DNA of 64,000 nucleotides. It comes from JANXQG01 sp963709175. Lineage in GTDB: Bacteria > Planctomycetota > Planctomycetia > Pirellulales > Thermoguttaceae. Shown here in pieces: positions 47,265 through 55,326 of this stretch. How positions within the stretch are numbered: the first letter of the stretch is position 1; every line of letters starts with the position of its first letter. The notes under the pieces were generated by a model. The model searched no databases. It saw only the letters and a program-made list of their open reading frames with translations, and was not told where the DNA came from. A program made the translations under genes and the position numbers. The DNA is taken from positions 310,001 through 374,000 of the forward strand of contig CAVPVK010000014.1 of NCBI GenBank assembly GCA_963709175.1, in the 5' to 3' direction.

Positions 47265-48102
47265 TGTGGTTGCCCTCCGATGATTCGTGGCAGGCGTTTC
47301 GGCGGCATGCTTTCAGCCGACTCCCCCGGTTTTGGGTCGTATTTCCCTTCCATGATCCTCGTAACGGTGTCCGGCCGAAGGAACCAGTCGATATCGGCTT
47401 TCCATCCACGCGAGCCGGCACCGAGACAGAATGGCGAAGCGGCCGCTTTTGCAAGGGCTTGCTCCCACTCCCCGAGCCAATCAGGGTCACGTAGCCGGGC
47501 CTTGAAGGCTTGTAGTCGTTTGCCGGTAATCTTCCGGCAGGACGTGAAACCTGGAATGATGTTCCATCTTTGAAGGAAAGATTCAGGAGACAGACACGAC
47601 ACCGGGCGATTGCGCCTGTAGGTGTAGGTGTAGGGTTAGGGTATAGGTAAGGAGGATCCCCCTCACGATCCCCCTCACGATCCCCCTCACGATCCCCCTT
47701 TGCCGGATATTGGCTATCGAGCCTATCTCCCTTTTCCGGATATTGGGTTTCGTCGCATGGAGCATCGGTCAAGTCACCCAGGCCCGGCGGAACAGTGACC
47801 CAATACCGACCGGGAAGTCGCTTACCCTTGTTTCCCGGTTCGTAGTGCAACCATCCCGCCTCTGACGCGCGCTCCCTCGCGCTGGACAGCGCCTCCCATT
47901 TGCAGACGCCGATCAAGGGCAGTAATTGCCCGTTGTAAAAAGTCACCGGGCCCTTATACCGCTTGCTGTCCTCCTGGTGGACAATGACCACGCAGAGCCA
48001 CGCCGCTGTTGGTCCAATCTCTTGAGCGGCGCACGTTTTGGCTAACATCCGTGTGTACCAATGGGCGAAGTGCGATGGACGCCGCGGGTATTCAGTCGTC
48101 AC
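47261..48102 (-). CDS. Replication-initiator-like protein of the island (frameshifted)
   Basis: About 280 codons. The N-terminal part ('ARASEAGWLHYEPGNKGKRL' follows a winged-helix-like stretch) resembles phage replication proteins of the O/DnaD kind. The middle is low complexity (GDREGDREGDREGD). The C-terminal part, in a second frame from about 47600, ends 'WKADIDWFLRPDTVTRIMEG' and 'KYDPKPGESAESMP'; this 'W-x-DI-WFL' tail is common in phage helicase-loading proteins. GTG 48102 is preferred as start. The gene precedes and overlaps dnaB, as O precedes P in lambdoid phages. The role is inferred from tail motif and position. Confidence 0.65.
47655..47700. repeat. Four 12-bp iterons inside the initiator gene, possible origin
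   Basis: GATCCCCCTCAC is repeated at 47655, 47667 and 47679, with a fourth, partial copy at 47691. A nearby CCGGATATTGG occurs twice just to the right. Iterons inside the initiator gene recall the lambda origin within gene O, so this may be the replication origin of the island. Confidence 0.6.
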
Positions 48103-48262
48103 CGCCAACCTCCTCCCCGACCGCTGCGGGCTGTTCGGGGACAATCCCCTTCAAGGCGAGTAATTCGGCCAGCACGTGCCGGACATGCATCCGGTCGATT
48201 TCGGCATCCGTAACCACCACTTCGCGGCGATCCGTGCCGCGGTCGAAATCCTTTTCCGTCAT
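48092..48262 (-). CDS. Small island protein, hypothetical
   Basis: 56 residues: MTEKDFDRGTDRREVVVTDA, then a helix with 'MHVRHVLAELLALKGIVPEQ' and an acidic end. It starts within the stop codon of the excisionase-like gene (ATGA), once the indel in that gene is corrected, and it overlaps the initiator start by about 11 bases. This tight packing supports reality. No known family. Confidence 0.5.
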   Translation of the reverse strand: MTEKDFDRGTDRREVVVTDAEIDRMHVRHVLAELLALKGIVPEQPAAVGEEVGGDD

Positions 48263-48554
48263 TCCCCACCCCCATTTGCCGCGGCAACGCTTTCCGCTGG
48301 TATCTCGGCGCCGATCCATCGCAAGCCGCGGGGGTCTGCTGCCGAAAGAACGCGACGGCAGCCGCGCCGTCAACGAAGGCTTGTTTTCCGCACCGAGTGA
48401 CCGGGAGACCACGCTTGACCAAGGCAGTCCATGCCTTCACGCCGAGTCCCAACCGGCGGCAAAATTCGCGGGCTGGCATGACTTCATCAGTGCGAATGCT
48501 GCCCAAGGCGGAGGGGCCCGGTCGATGGCCCCGAGCTTGGTTAAGACGCCTCAT
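48259..48554 (-). CDS. Excisionase-like HTH protein (frameshifted)
   Basis: About 98 codons. 'VMPAREFCRRLGLGVKAWTA' and 'RGLPVTRCGKQAFVDGAAAV' form the winged-helix of excisionase/MerR-like DNA-binding proteins. After 'AFFRQQ' the sequence continues in another frame as 'DPRGLRWIGAEIPAESVAAA' to a TGA overlapping the next ATG. Without the correction the frame runs on to 48099 across two other genes. It probably assists integrase in excision or controls the operon. Its ATG overlaps the upstream stop as ATGA. Confidence 0.65.
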
Positions 48555-48721
48555 TGGGCACCTCCTGCCGTTGACGGCTCTTGGTTGTCGGGTGGCACCT
48601 GTTGCCGTCGCAATAGTTCGGCTTTCAGTACCCGAATGGCGTAGGGGTCAGGATCGCTGGATTGCTCCGAGATTTGAATCAACCTCAGCAGTTTTCCGGT
48701 GGGTATGTCGTTGATTTTCAT
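48551..48721 (-). CDS. Small island protein, first gene after the operator palindrome
   Basis: 56 residues: MKINDIPTGKLLRLIQISEQ, then 'DPDPYAIRVLKAELLRRQQV' and a Pro/Ser-rich end. It ends with TGA overlapping the excisionase-like ATG. The start lies two bases from a 30-bp palindrome that covers the ribosome-binding region. No family is recognised. Helical content suggests a small regulatory protein. Confidence 0.55.
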   Translation of the reverse strand: MKINDIPTGKLLRLIQISEQSSDPDPYAIRVLKAELLRRQQVPPDNQEPSTAGGAQ

Positions 48722-48723
48722 GC

Positions 48724-48753
48724 CCGCATTTTCCGACCAAAACGAAAATGCGG
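48724..48753. promoter_or_regulatory. Palindromic operator-like site before the replication operon
   Basis: CCGCATTTTC (48724-48733) and GAAAATGCGG (48744-48753) are exact 10-base inverted repeats with a 10-base centre. They lie directly upstream of the ATG at 48721 on the minus strand. A binding site for the XRE regulator, or an RNA hairpin hiding the ribosome site, are both possible. Confidence 0.6.
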
Positions 48754-48852
48754 ATTGTCAGCGGAGGTTCGCCGGAGGAACGGAACCGCTCCTAACCATT
48801 GAAAACAGGCATCAAATCGGCAAAGAATTTTTTCGCCGGAGATTGGCTGGAG

Positions 48853-49632
48853 CTATTCGAGGCGATTCATGTCCGCAACGAAAGGCCACACCGTTCCGAT
48901 CAGATACAAGAACCTTGGTTCTCTCGGCTTGGGGTTGGGAGGTTCAATCCAACCGCCGCCCATGTTTTTTCTTCTCCAAGACTCCAACCGTTTGCGGAGT
49001 GCGTCTTGTTGCCGAAAATCATCTTCGGAAATCCCAAGACGCTGTGCGATTTTCCTTGGCCCCAATGGCGTGTCTGGGTCATCGTCACCCCAAGGGTGCT
49101 TGGAGCCTCGCTCAATGCAAGGCCGGCCCACCCCCCCAGCCAGACCGCATGATTCGATAGCCAGTGCGGAATCCTCAAACGGGGAAATCGAGATCAACCG
49201 CCCTTCTGGGCGATCTTGCACCCCATGGAGCCGCCAAAGCAGGCTATACCACCAAGAGCCAGCATCGAGAACGCCAGGGCCTTGGGGAATCTCGCCCCTG
49301 ACCTCCGGCGGCAGATGCGCCCCGGCCCTCTCCGCCAGGGACCGAAACGACGCCAGGGCATCGAGAGCAAACGCACGGATACCCGCGTCCAAGGAACACC
49401 GGAACGAGCCCCAGACCCAAAATCCATTCTCAATGACTGACGAGCCTCTCTTGTCCCACCAGGAGACTAATCCGAGTCGCATCAGGTGGCACTCCTTTGC
49501 CGCTTCCGAGAGCCTGAACCGCTCCCGATCTGCAAGGCCCACAAGTTCCACAGGGGCCCGACTGAACTTCGCATATCCATCCCGGAATTGGCGCAGAAGT
49601 TCCCGATAAACGTCAGAGTCATGAGCTTCCAA
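48853..49632 (-). CDS. Island protein of unknown function
   Basis: 259 residues, intact frame. The N-terminal half is helical and Trp-rich ('LMRLGLVSWWDKRGSSVIEN', 'DAGSWWYSLLWRLHGVQDRP'). The C-terminal part contains 'PRKIAQRLGISEDDFRQQDA', an HTH-like helix pair, and 'MGGGWIEPPNPKPREPRFLY'. So it may bind DNA. It is the second gene of the element from the right end and is not recognisable by family. It could be a regulator, an accessory replication factor or a cargo gene. Confidence 0.65.
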   Translation of the reverse strand: MEAHDSDVYRELLRQFRDGYAKFSRAPVELVGLADRERFRLSEAAKECHLMRLGLVSWWDKRGSSVIENGFWVWGSFRCSLDAGIRAFALDALASFRSLAERAGAHLPPEVRGEIPQGPGVLDAGSWWYSLLWRLHGVQDRPEGRLISISPFEDSALAIESCGLAGGVGRPCIERGSKHPWGDDDPDTPLGPRKIAQRLGISEDDFRQQDALRKRLESWRRKNMGGGWIEPPNPKPREPRFLYLIGTVWPFVADMNRLE

Positions 49633-49893
49633 AGCAAACCTGTCTTTCTAACCGGGCCAGACCGGGCAAGCGCCGCGAAAGACAGGTTGACGGCCGCCTG
49701 CCCGGTCCGCGTTGAAGACCAGGTATGTTGCAACAGACCCGGCCGTCCCGAAGTTCACGCCATTCTACGGCAAAAAGCCTCTTTCGGCTTACGCCCCCGC
49801 GCGCGAACGATGACCAATGCACACACGCACAGGATAAACTCCCTCCCCCTTTTCCCGTGAGGAACGTATTTTCAGAATTACTATTTGGGCTAA

Positions 49894-50526
49894 TTAATTC
49901 TCTGAGGGAAAAGCAGCTTCGGGAAATTTATCCCGGCCGATTTCCGCAAGTACCTCTTGGATCATTTCGTTAATTTCCGCGACCTGCCGCTTCGTCTCGG
50001 CCCGCCGCGAATCGTTTGCGGGTTGCCGCCGACTCTCGCCCGACCAGGCGGCAAAAAGTTCTTTCCTTGATTTTTTGCCCCACTCAAACGCCGCCCATGC
50101 CTGCGAACTTGGCGCGTCGGACGTGGCAACAACTTGCCCTTGATCGGCAAGCCCGAGCGAAGAGACGGCCCAACTCAGGGCTTCCCAGACGGTGGATTCC
50201 GTGCCGGACGCCGCAGGGGACTCGCCGGCATCAGCAGGGGGCAGGACTGCAGGTCGATCGAGTTCCGGCCCGGGCGCGTCGACGAATTCCACCAGGGCAC
50301 CGGAAACGACTTCCGCGGCGGGGGCGGCCTCGGGGCCCTCCCCGAGAAACTTCGCTTCCACGGCCGCCCAGGCTCCATCCACGGCGGCTTGCCGGTTGGC
50401 CCCTAATCCTTTCAACCTCAGCCGCTCTTCTTCCTTGAATCGCATGGCCGCGCGATAAAGGTCCGCTCCTTGCGCTCGCAGTTTGTCCATCAACTGCCTT
50501 TTTTTGGGTCCGCTTAATTCAGACAT
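49894..50526 (-). CDS. Island protein of unknown function
   Basis: 210 residues, intact frame, with AAGGAG just upstream of the ATG. The N-terminus is a charged helix (LSGPKKRQLMDKLRAQGADL and YRAAMRFKEEERLRLKGLGA). The middle is Ala/Pro/Glu-rich and disordered, and the C-terminus is again helical (EINEMIQEVLAEIGRDKF). No motif is recognised. It is the first gene inside the right boundary of the element. Helical ends with a flexible centre suit an adaptor or DNA-associated protein. Confidence 0.6.
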   Translation of the reverse strand: MSELSGPKKRQLMDKLRAQGADLYRAAMRFKEEERLRLKGLGANRQAAVDGAWAAVEAKFLGEGPEAAPAAEVVSGALVEFVDAPGPELDRPAVLPPADAGESPAASGTESTVWEALSWAVSSLGLADQGQVVATSDAPSSQAWAAFEWGKKSRKELFAAWSGESRRQPANDSRRAETKRQVAEINEMIQEVLAEIGRDKFPEAAFPSEN

Positions 50527-50999
50527 TCGTTACTCCTTGAAATTCGCTGTTCATAAAGGCACGGGTTAGCCAACGTCCCTCGCGACTTATCCGGGGGGAG
50601 GGACGGTCAAAAAACCTTGGGCCAGGGGCCCCCCGGCCTTGTCTCGTACCCTGCCGACCTCGTATACGACCCGCAGACGCACGCCGGGCCCTTGGCATGG
50701 CTTCCGGGTCGTCTAAGCCCCGATCCGTGCAGCACACACGCAGCCAGGGCCGTCCATCGCTGCGCCGAGCAATTCCGCTTGCCCGCTTGGCGACGATCCG
50801 AGCTTGCGTCCATTCTCAGTTACGGAGTGAACGGCGTTAGCTGGTATCCTTGCGTTGCTGCCGAGTGTTGCCGGACTTGTTGCCAGGGGCGTTGTCGAAC
50901 TCACGATAGGAGAGCAACGGACAGTTAACGGAATCCATAGTTTGCCGCAGAAAAGGCCACAACCGGAGAACAAGAGGATACTGAACGGATGCATATTTA
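50527..50999. other. Right end of the island, no gene recognised
   Basis: About 470 bases from the last island gene to the attachment repeat. A G/C-rich hairpin-prone stretch (CCAGGGGCCCCCCGG) lies near 50630. No coding frame has family-like composition. It probably holds the promoter of the leftward genes and arm-type integrase sites. Confidence 0.35.
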
Positions 51000-51057
51000 G
51001 GACTCAAAATCCAGTGTCCGCAAGGACGTGCGGGTTCAAGTCCCGCCTCCGGTACTC
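51000..51057. repeat. attR: second copy of the 58-bp tRNA-Leu sequence
   Basis: Identical to 43698-43755. It lacks the 5' half of the tRNA, so it is not a gene but the far attachment site of the integrated element. Confidence 0.92.
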
Positions 51058-51065
51058 TAAGCAGG

Positions 51066-51104
51066 AAAAGGACTTACGGCGATTAGCCGTGAGTCCTTTT
51101 CCTT
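51066..51104 (+). terminator. Strong hairpin terminator after the attachment site
   Basis: AAAAGGACTTACGGC (51066-51080) pairs with GCCGTGAGTCCTTTT (51086-51100), then CCTTT. It was probably the original terminator of the tRNA-Leu transcript before the element inserted. The remaining bases to 51455 hold no supported gene. Confidence 0.65.
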
Positions 51105-51455
51105 TGATGCAATGCCATCCGTATGCAAACCGTATGCAGATATTTCGCCCCCGCGGCCCGGTAATGGCGGGTCAACACCGACGCCATGCCGCCGCCCGCT
51201 CCAATCCCGCCGAGACCGCCGCTGGCCCCGTCCCTCCCGTCGCGTTCCCGTCCCATCTCACCCCCGGTGATCTTTCTCGACCACCCTAGACCGCAGCCGG
51301 ATTGCCCAGAAGTCTAAAAGTCTAAGGGTTTTTTGGCTGCGCCCACGCACTCTGGGCCACCCGCCGCCCACGCCCCAACTGCCCTCCCGCCCGGCGTCCC
51401 GATTCGGTAAACTTCCCGCCGAAATCGCGCCCACCCCACCACCGGAGAAAAAGAA

Positions 51456-52069
51456 ATGGTCCGCTTCGTTTTCGCCTGCCTGCTGATCGGATCGTGGTGT
51501 CATGCCGCCGTCGCCGCCGAATCCGGTCCTTCTGCCAACGCACCCCGCTACGTAGTGAAGGTCAGATATCTTCGAATTGATGGCGGCAAACAGACCATCT
51601 CCGTCGATACCGAAGTCACCGGCACCAAAGGCACGCCGCTGAAGACCAATCTCGGCAGCAAGGACGGATTGGTTCTCAAACTCGAAATTCGGGATTCGCC
51701 GGGCGGCACCCCCACACAGTACCTTTCGAATTTCAAGCTGATCGAGGTGAAGAATGGCAAGGAGATCGAGCTATCCGCGCCGATGCTCGTAACCACCGCA
51801 GGCAGACCCGCAAAGCTGATGGTGGGCCAGGAGAAGGGCGACCGGATCGAGGTCGATCTGACAGTACGGGAGGTTGCGGCGGCAAGTTCGGCAGTATCAG
51901 GCCATCCGAACAAGTCTCCAAGCCAGATCATCATGGGCGGTGTCACCCCTCGGATCATCATTCAGGACGAGGAAGAGGAAAAGATGGGAATCCAGCCCTC
52001 ACCTTGACCTTGGACATCGGCTGCACCTTCGATTTCGCAGTGCGGAAGATCTCGGCGGGCACGAATTAG
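51456..52069 (+). CDS. Secreted protein, secretin-like fragment, hypothetical
   Basis: A signal peptide (MVRFVFACLLIGSWCHAAVA) precedes a beta-rich domain: 'YVVKVRYLRIDGGKQTISVD', 'KTNLGSKDGLVLKLEIRDS', and 'APMLVTTAGRPAKLMVGQEK', the last like the beta-lip region of secretins. The first frame stops at 52007 (GIQPSP). A more natural end, 'LTLTLDIGCTFDFAVRKISA', continues in another frame to 52069, so an indel near 51995 is likely. A ribosome site GGAG precedes the ATG. Function unknown; envelope-associated. Confidence 0.6.
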
Positions 52070-52104
52070 AAAGCGACAGGCCCCGAGGCCCAACAAGTTG
52101 AACT

Positions 52105-52138
52105 AGCCCCGCCCCGGCGATGCCGGGGCGGGGCTTCT
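52105..52138 (+). terminator. Strong GC-rich terminator hairpin
   Basis: AGCCCCGCCCCGGC and GCCGGGGCGGGGCT pair around a three-base loop, followed by TCTTAT. It closes the secreted-protein gene at 51456. Confidence 0.7.
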
Positions 52139-52285
52139 TATGTCCGCTCCCTGCCACGATGACGCGGTTCCCACGCCGCTTCTATCGCCCGCCACCAAGA
52201 AACCCCATCCTTCGCTTGCTCCGGCGATCAATTCCTCCAGGCCAAGACGCCACGATCACCCCTCCCTGCCCGTGGACAGCCCTCA

Positions 52286-52325
52286 TCTCCCATTCGCAGG
52301 TGGCATTCGCTAGAATGGGGGTTTG
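52286..52325 (+). promoter_or_regulatory. Shared 40-bp upstream element, copy A
   Basis: Contains TCTCCCATTC, then GTGGC at offset 14 and CTAGAAT at offset 24, followed by GGGGGTTTG. Copies with the same spacing lie at 55992 and 58566, each upstream of a plus-strand gene set. TAGAAT may be the -10 box. The next start codon is at 52395. Confidence 0.6.
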
Positions 52326-52394
52326 AGGGTAATGGGAGACGCACGACTCCCCCAAAATCTATTGTAAACCACCAATCGTTGCTTTGGAGGCATC

Positions 52395-52637
52395 ATGGAC
52401 CAGGAAGAACTGATCCGCCTTGGCTTTCGCTGGACTCGCGCCACGCCAATTGTGCTAAACGATGGTCGCCATGCCACCGTCACGCCGAGCGCGTATTCCC
52501 CCAGTAAGGACATGCCCGATTCCAGTGAACATGCGAGGAAGGCTGCGCGTCTTTATTCGTTGACTTGCAATGATGGGCGGAGTCTTAGCGACGTGACCGA
52601 GATGGAAGTTGAGCATCTGCTTGGCGAAACGTCCTAG
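52395..52637 (+). CDS. Small hypothetical protein
   Basis: 80 residues, MDQEELIRLGFRWTRATPIV onward, mixed charged and without a membrane segment. GGAGG lies seven bases ahead of the ATG, a good ribosome site. It is the first gene behind copy A of the shared element and is followed 46 bases later by the HEPN-like gene. No family is recognised. Confidence 0.6.
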   Translation: MDQEELIRLGFRWTRATPIVLNDGRHATVTPSAYSPSKDMPDSSEHARKAARLYSLTCNDGRSLSDVTEMEVEHLLGETS

Positions 52638-52683
52638 TGGTATTGATGTCCATTGCAGTGACGCGGATTTGTGAGGAAGAGCT

Positions 52684-53855
52684 ATGCCGTACACTATCAG
52701 ATTTGCTTTGTTGCCGATGGGGCACGCTGCCGGAGCCGCCAAAGACGGCGAATCGGTCTCGGTTCAGCCCACGGACTTCACTTCGACAGAAGACGGGCAG
52801 CGGTTCATCAAGTCATTAGAAGCCTTCCCAAACGATGTCCTCCAATTGTTGTCCCAACAATGTGGCGTAGCGGTTTCTCCGTCGCAAGTGGATAACTTGC
52901 TAGTCATCGTCAACAAGGATCTCACGGCAACGGTCTACTTGAACGAAGTACGGCAAGTGCTACGGGTTCGAGCATCACGCACAATCAATGCGGGCGAGCC
53001 GGTCGCCAAGAACGACATTGTTGCCGATATTGACCGAATGGAGTTGGGCGATATAAGTATTGCCCCGGAAGCCGGTGTGCTGTTTCTCTTTTCTGTCGGC
53101 TGGAGAAAGGGACTGTTCTACGATTTCGCGCCATTGAATCCCATAACGGTTGTTCGCCGGACATTCGATTGCGCCAAGGTTTTTGCTCAACTTTATGCCC
53201 ATGTTCTCTTTCAAGAGCGTTTCAGCATTCTCGAATCCGAATGGGACTTGCTATTCCGTGCCAAATTGTTCCCGTTCGCGGGCTTCAAGAATGAGACCAT
53301 TGAGAGCATCCTTTCCTATCTTCGCGCTGGCTGGGATCTTTGCGAATTGTCCGATACCATCGTCAACGAAGTGAAAGAAAAGCTTTGCGGCTTCCTCGAT
53401 AGTTGCGCGTCCATCCTGTTTTTGCCCCTCATTTTGCAATCTTGGAGTGCGCTGCGGAACGATATCAGAGCCGCGATTACATCAGTTGCGTTGGACTGGT
53501 GCTGCCGAGGGTTGAAGGCATTTTGCGTACTCATCACGTTGATCTTGGACGGACGGATAAGCCGGGGCAATCGAATCTAGCCGACTCCGCTGTGGCGTCG
53601 AAAGTCGCAGCAGAAAAGTGCTTACTGCTGCCCGAGAAGTTCAAGGAGTATTTGAAGAGCGTGTACTTTGCAGGCTTTGATTCCACGTCTGTACCCTGCG
53701 ATTCGGGAATAGCCCTTTCTCGCCACAGTGTTGCGCACGGGGTTGCCGCACCCAACACCTTCACGCCAATCGAAGCCGCGACCACTTTCCTGGTGCTGCA
53801 TCAATTGTTCTACTGCTTTGAAACGATGGCCCCAGTAAACAATCCAGCACCATGA
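52684..53855 (+). CDS. HEPN-like domain protein, putative defence or toxin component (frameshifted)
   Basis: About 390 codons. The N-terminal part (MPYTIRFALLPMGHAAGAAK; 'FIKSLEAFPNDVLQLLSQQC') is unrecognised. The C-terminal part, in a second frame from about 53400, is helical: 'YISCVGLVLPRVEGILRTHH' and then 'LSRHSVAHGVAAPNTF'. The motif R-x4-H in SRHSVAH matches the active site of HEPN ribonucleases, and the 'lPriEGilr' helix is often paired with it. The first frame ends at 53580 in unlike residues. HEPN proteins act in toxin-antitoxin and phage-defence systems, but the assignment here rests on a short motif. The next gene overlaps by four bases. Confidence 0.55.
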
Positions 53856-54349
53856 TCTTCCGCCTCTCGCAAGCACTCGCCACGAAGATCAAGGTTGCGC
53901 CGAAAGACTGCCTTCCACTCGAAATCAATCCCTTTGCTGACTGGTCTGCCCACCTCTTCACGGCAGGCAGGACGCAGTACATCATCCTCACCAACACGCC
54001 GTCGCTCTACACGCTCGTCATATTCGGACGCGGCATCGCTAACGATAGCCAGTTCCTCGATGCCGCGCTGGCCCAACTGCGCGAGCGCCTTCCTCCTGAT
54101 GGGCACGAAGTCGTCTTCAAGAAGTTCGTGGCACCGGCGAGCAGGGAAGTCCGGTTCTCAAAGGCCCTGAACCGGGGCGTGACGGGATCGATGAACGATA
54201 TGATCTCTTGTGCGAAGTTCCACTTGGTCCAGCGTGAGATGTCGCCCGTCGAAACGGCGGCTTCATTGAACGACATGCCGATGTCGTATCTGGATCACAA
54301 GAGTCCGAAGGAAGCGTTCAAGGGACTGAAGATGGGCGAAGGCGAGTAA
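53852..54349 (+). CDS. DUF6933 domain protein
   Basis: 165 residues beginning MIFRLSQALATKIKVAPKDC, followed by 'PFADWSAHLFTAGRTQYIIL' and 'TNTPSLYTLVIFGRGI', the recognisable DUF6933 core. The C-terminal 60 residues (SMNDMISCAKFHLVQREMSP) are helical. No activity is known for the family. Its start overlaps the stop of the HEPN-like gene by four bases, so the two are translationally coupled, a layout often seen in two-gene modules. Confidence 0.72.
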   Translation: MIFRLSQALATKIKVAPKDCLPLEINPFADWSAHLFTAGRTQYIILTNTPSLYTLVIFGRGIANDSQFLDAALAQLRERLPPDGHEVVFKKFVAPASREVRFSKALNRGVTGSMNDMISCAKFHLVQREMSPVETAASLNDMPMSYLDHKSPKEAFKGLKMGEGE

Positions 54350-54360
54350 GGGCTTCGGGA

Positions 54361-54639
54361 ATGAATGACGATCTCATGAAAGCTATGGAGCGGTTGGCGA
54401 TTGCCGCCGAGCAGATTCAAGAACAACTTCGGCGTATCGCGGATCATTTTGATCCGCCGCCGCCCGACATCGTTGATTCCCCGTACATCGCGGGTCGGTT
54501 GGGCATCACCACGACCAGGATAGCCCAGATGGTCAGGGAGGGCACGATCCCCAAAGGCTGTGTCGTGCCCGGCACTGGCAACGGACGACTCTGGAAGTTC
54601 TATCGGTCACGGATTCAAAAATGGCTGGAAACAAGGTAG
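54361..54639 (+). CDS. Helix-turn-helix (MerR/excisionase-like) DNA-binding protein
   Basis: 92 residues. An N-terminal amphipathic helix (LMKAMERLAIAAEQIQEQLR) may form a coiled coil. The winged HTH follows: 'DSPYIAGRLGITTTRIAQMV' and 'VPGTGNGRLWKFYRSRIQKW'. This is the helix_turn_helix_17 pattern of excisionases and small regulators. It lies 11 bases after the DUF6933 gene and probably controls this cassette. Confidence 0.68.
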   Translation: MNDDLMKAMERLAIAAEQIQEQLRRIADHFDPPPPDIVDSPYIAGRLGITTTRIAQMVREGTIPKGCVVPGTGNGRLWKFYRSRIQKWLETR

Positions 54640-54693
54640 GCTGTAAACAGATGCTCGACTCCCGCCGCTGTCGCAGAGAACCATTTACCACAG

Positions 54694-55313
54694 ATGCAAA
54701 TCGACCCTTCCATTCTCAGTAAAGCCGACAGCTACAAGCTGATGACCAATTTGGTGGTTCCACGTCCAATCGCTTGGATCACCACTCTGAACGAAAACGG
54801 CGTCATTAACCTCGCCCCTTTTAGTTTCTTTAACGCAGTGGGCAGCGATCCGCCTTATGTCGTCATCGGTATTGGTCGCCGGGATGCCGGTGGCCCCAAG
54901 GACACCGCGAACAATATTCAGACAAGTGGCGAATTCGTGGTGAATATGGTGACGGAGGACTTGTTCGCCGCCATGAATGTTTCGGCGGCAGAATTCCCTC
55001 CCGATCAGAGCGAGATGACTGCCGCCAATTTGCGAGCCACGCCTTCTGTTCACGTCAAACCGCCGCGATTGGCTGAGTCGCAGGTGGCTTGGAGTGTAAA
55101 TTGTTTCAATCACAGCCACTCGGAGCCAACACGCTGTTCATTGGCGAAGTCGTGATGTTTCATGTCGCGGATCATTTGCTTGGTCCGAGAATGCACATCA
55201 ATAAGTTTGCACCAATCGGGCGACTCGGTTCTCCATCGGTCTACTGTCGTACTACTGATCGGTTTGACGTGCCACGGATTACTTATGCCCAATGGCGGCA
55301 CGACAACGAATGA
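54694..55313 (+). CDS. Flavin reductase family protein (FMN-binding split barrel; frameshifted)
   Basis: About 207 codons. 'YKLMTNLVVPRPIAWITTLN' and 'INLAPFSFFNAVGSDPPYVV' form the FMN-binding split barrel, and 'TANNIQTSGEFVVNMVTEDL' follows. From about 55085 the protein continues in another frame: 'LGANTLFIGEVVMFHVADHL' and 'INKFAPIGRLGSPSVYCRTT', ending 'ITYAQWRHDNE'. The first frame alone ends at 55155. Members reduce free flavin or act as oxidoreductases without a fixed partner. Why it sits among small unknown genes is unclear. Confidence 0.82.
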
Positions 55314-55326
55314 CAGGGCCAACCGC

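Larger units (their letters stand above)
43698..51057. mobile_element. 7.4-kb integrated element at tRNA-Leu (replicating island / satellite-like)
   Basis: Bounded by the exact 58-bp repeat, with the tRNA kept intact on the left. All recognised genes read leftward: two unknown proteins, a small protein, an excisionase-like HTH, a small protein, a replication-initiator-like protein with internal iterons, a DnaB-type helicase, an unknown, an XRE regulator and the integrase. No structural, terminase, conjugation or obvious defence gene is visible. The layout resembles phage satellites or plasmid-like integrative elements that excise and replicate but depend on another element for transfer. Confidence 0.87.

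Noticed and set aside
51000..51057. A second tRNA-Leu gene
   Set aside because: Only the 3' part from the anticodon loop is present. The acceptor 5' strand and D arm are missing, so it is an attachment site.
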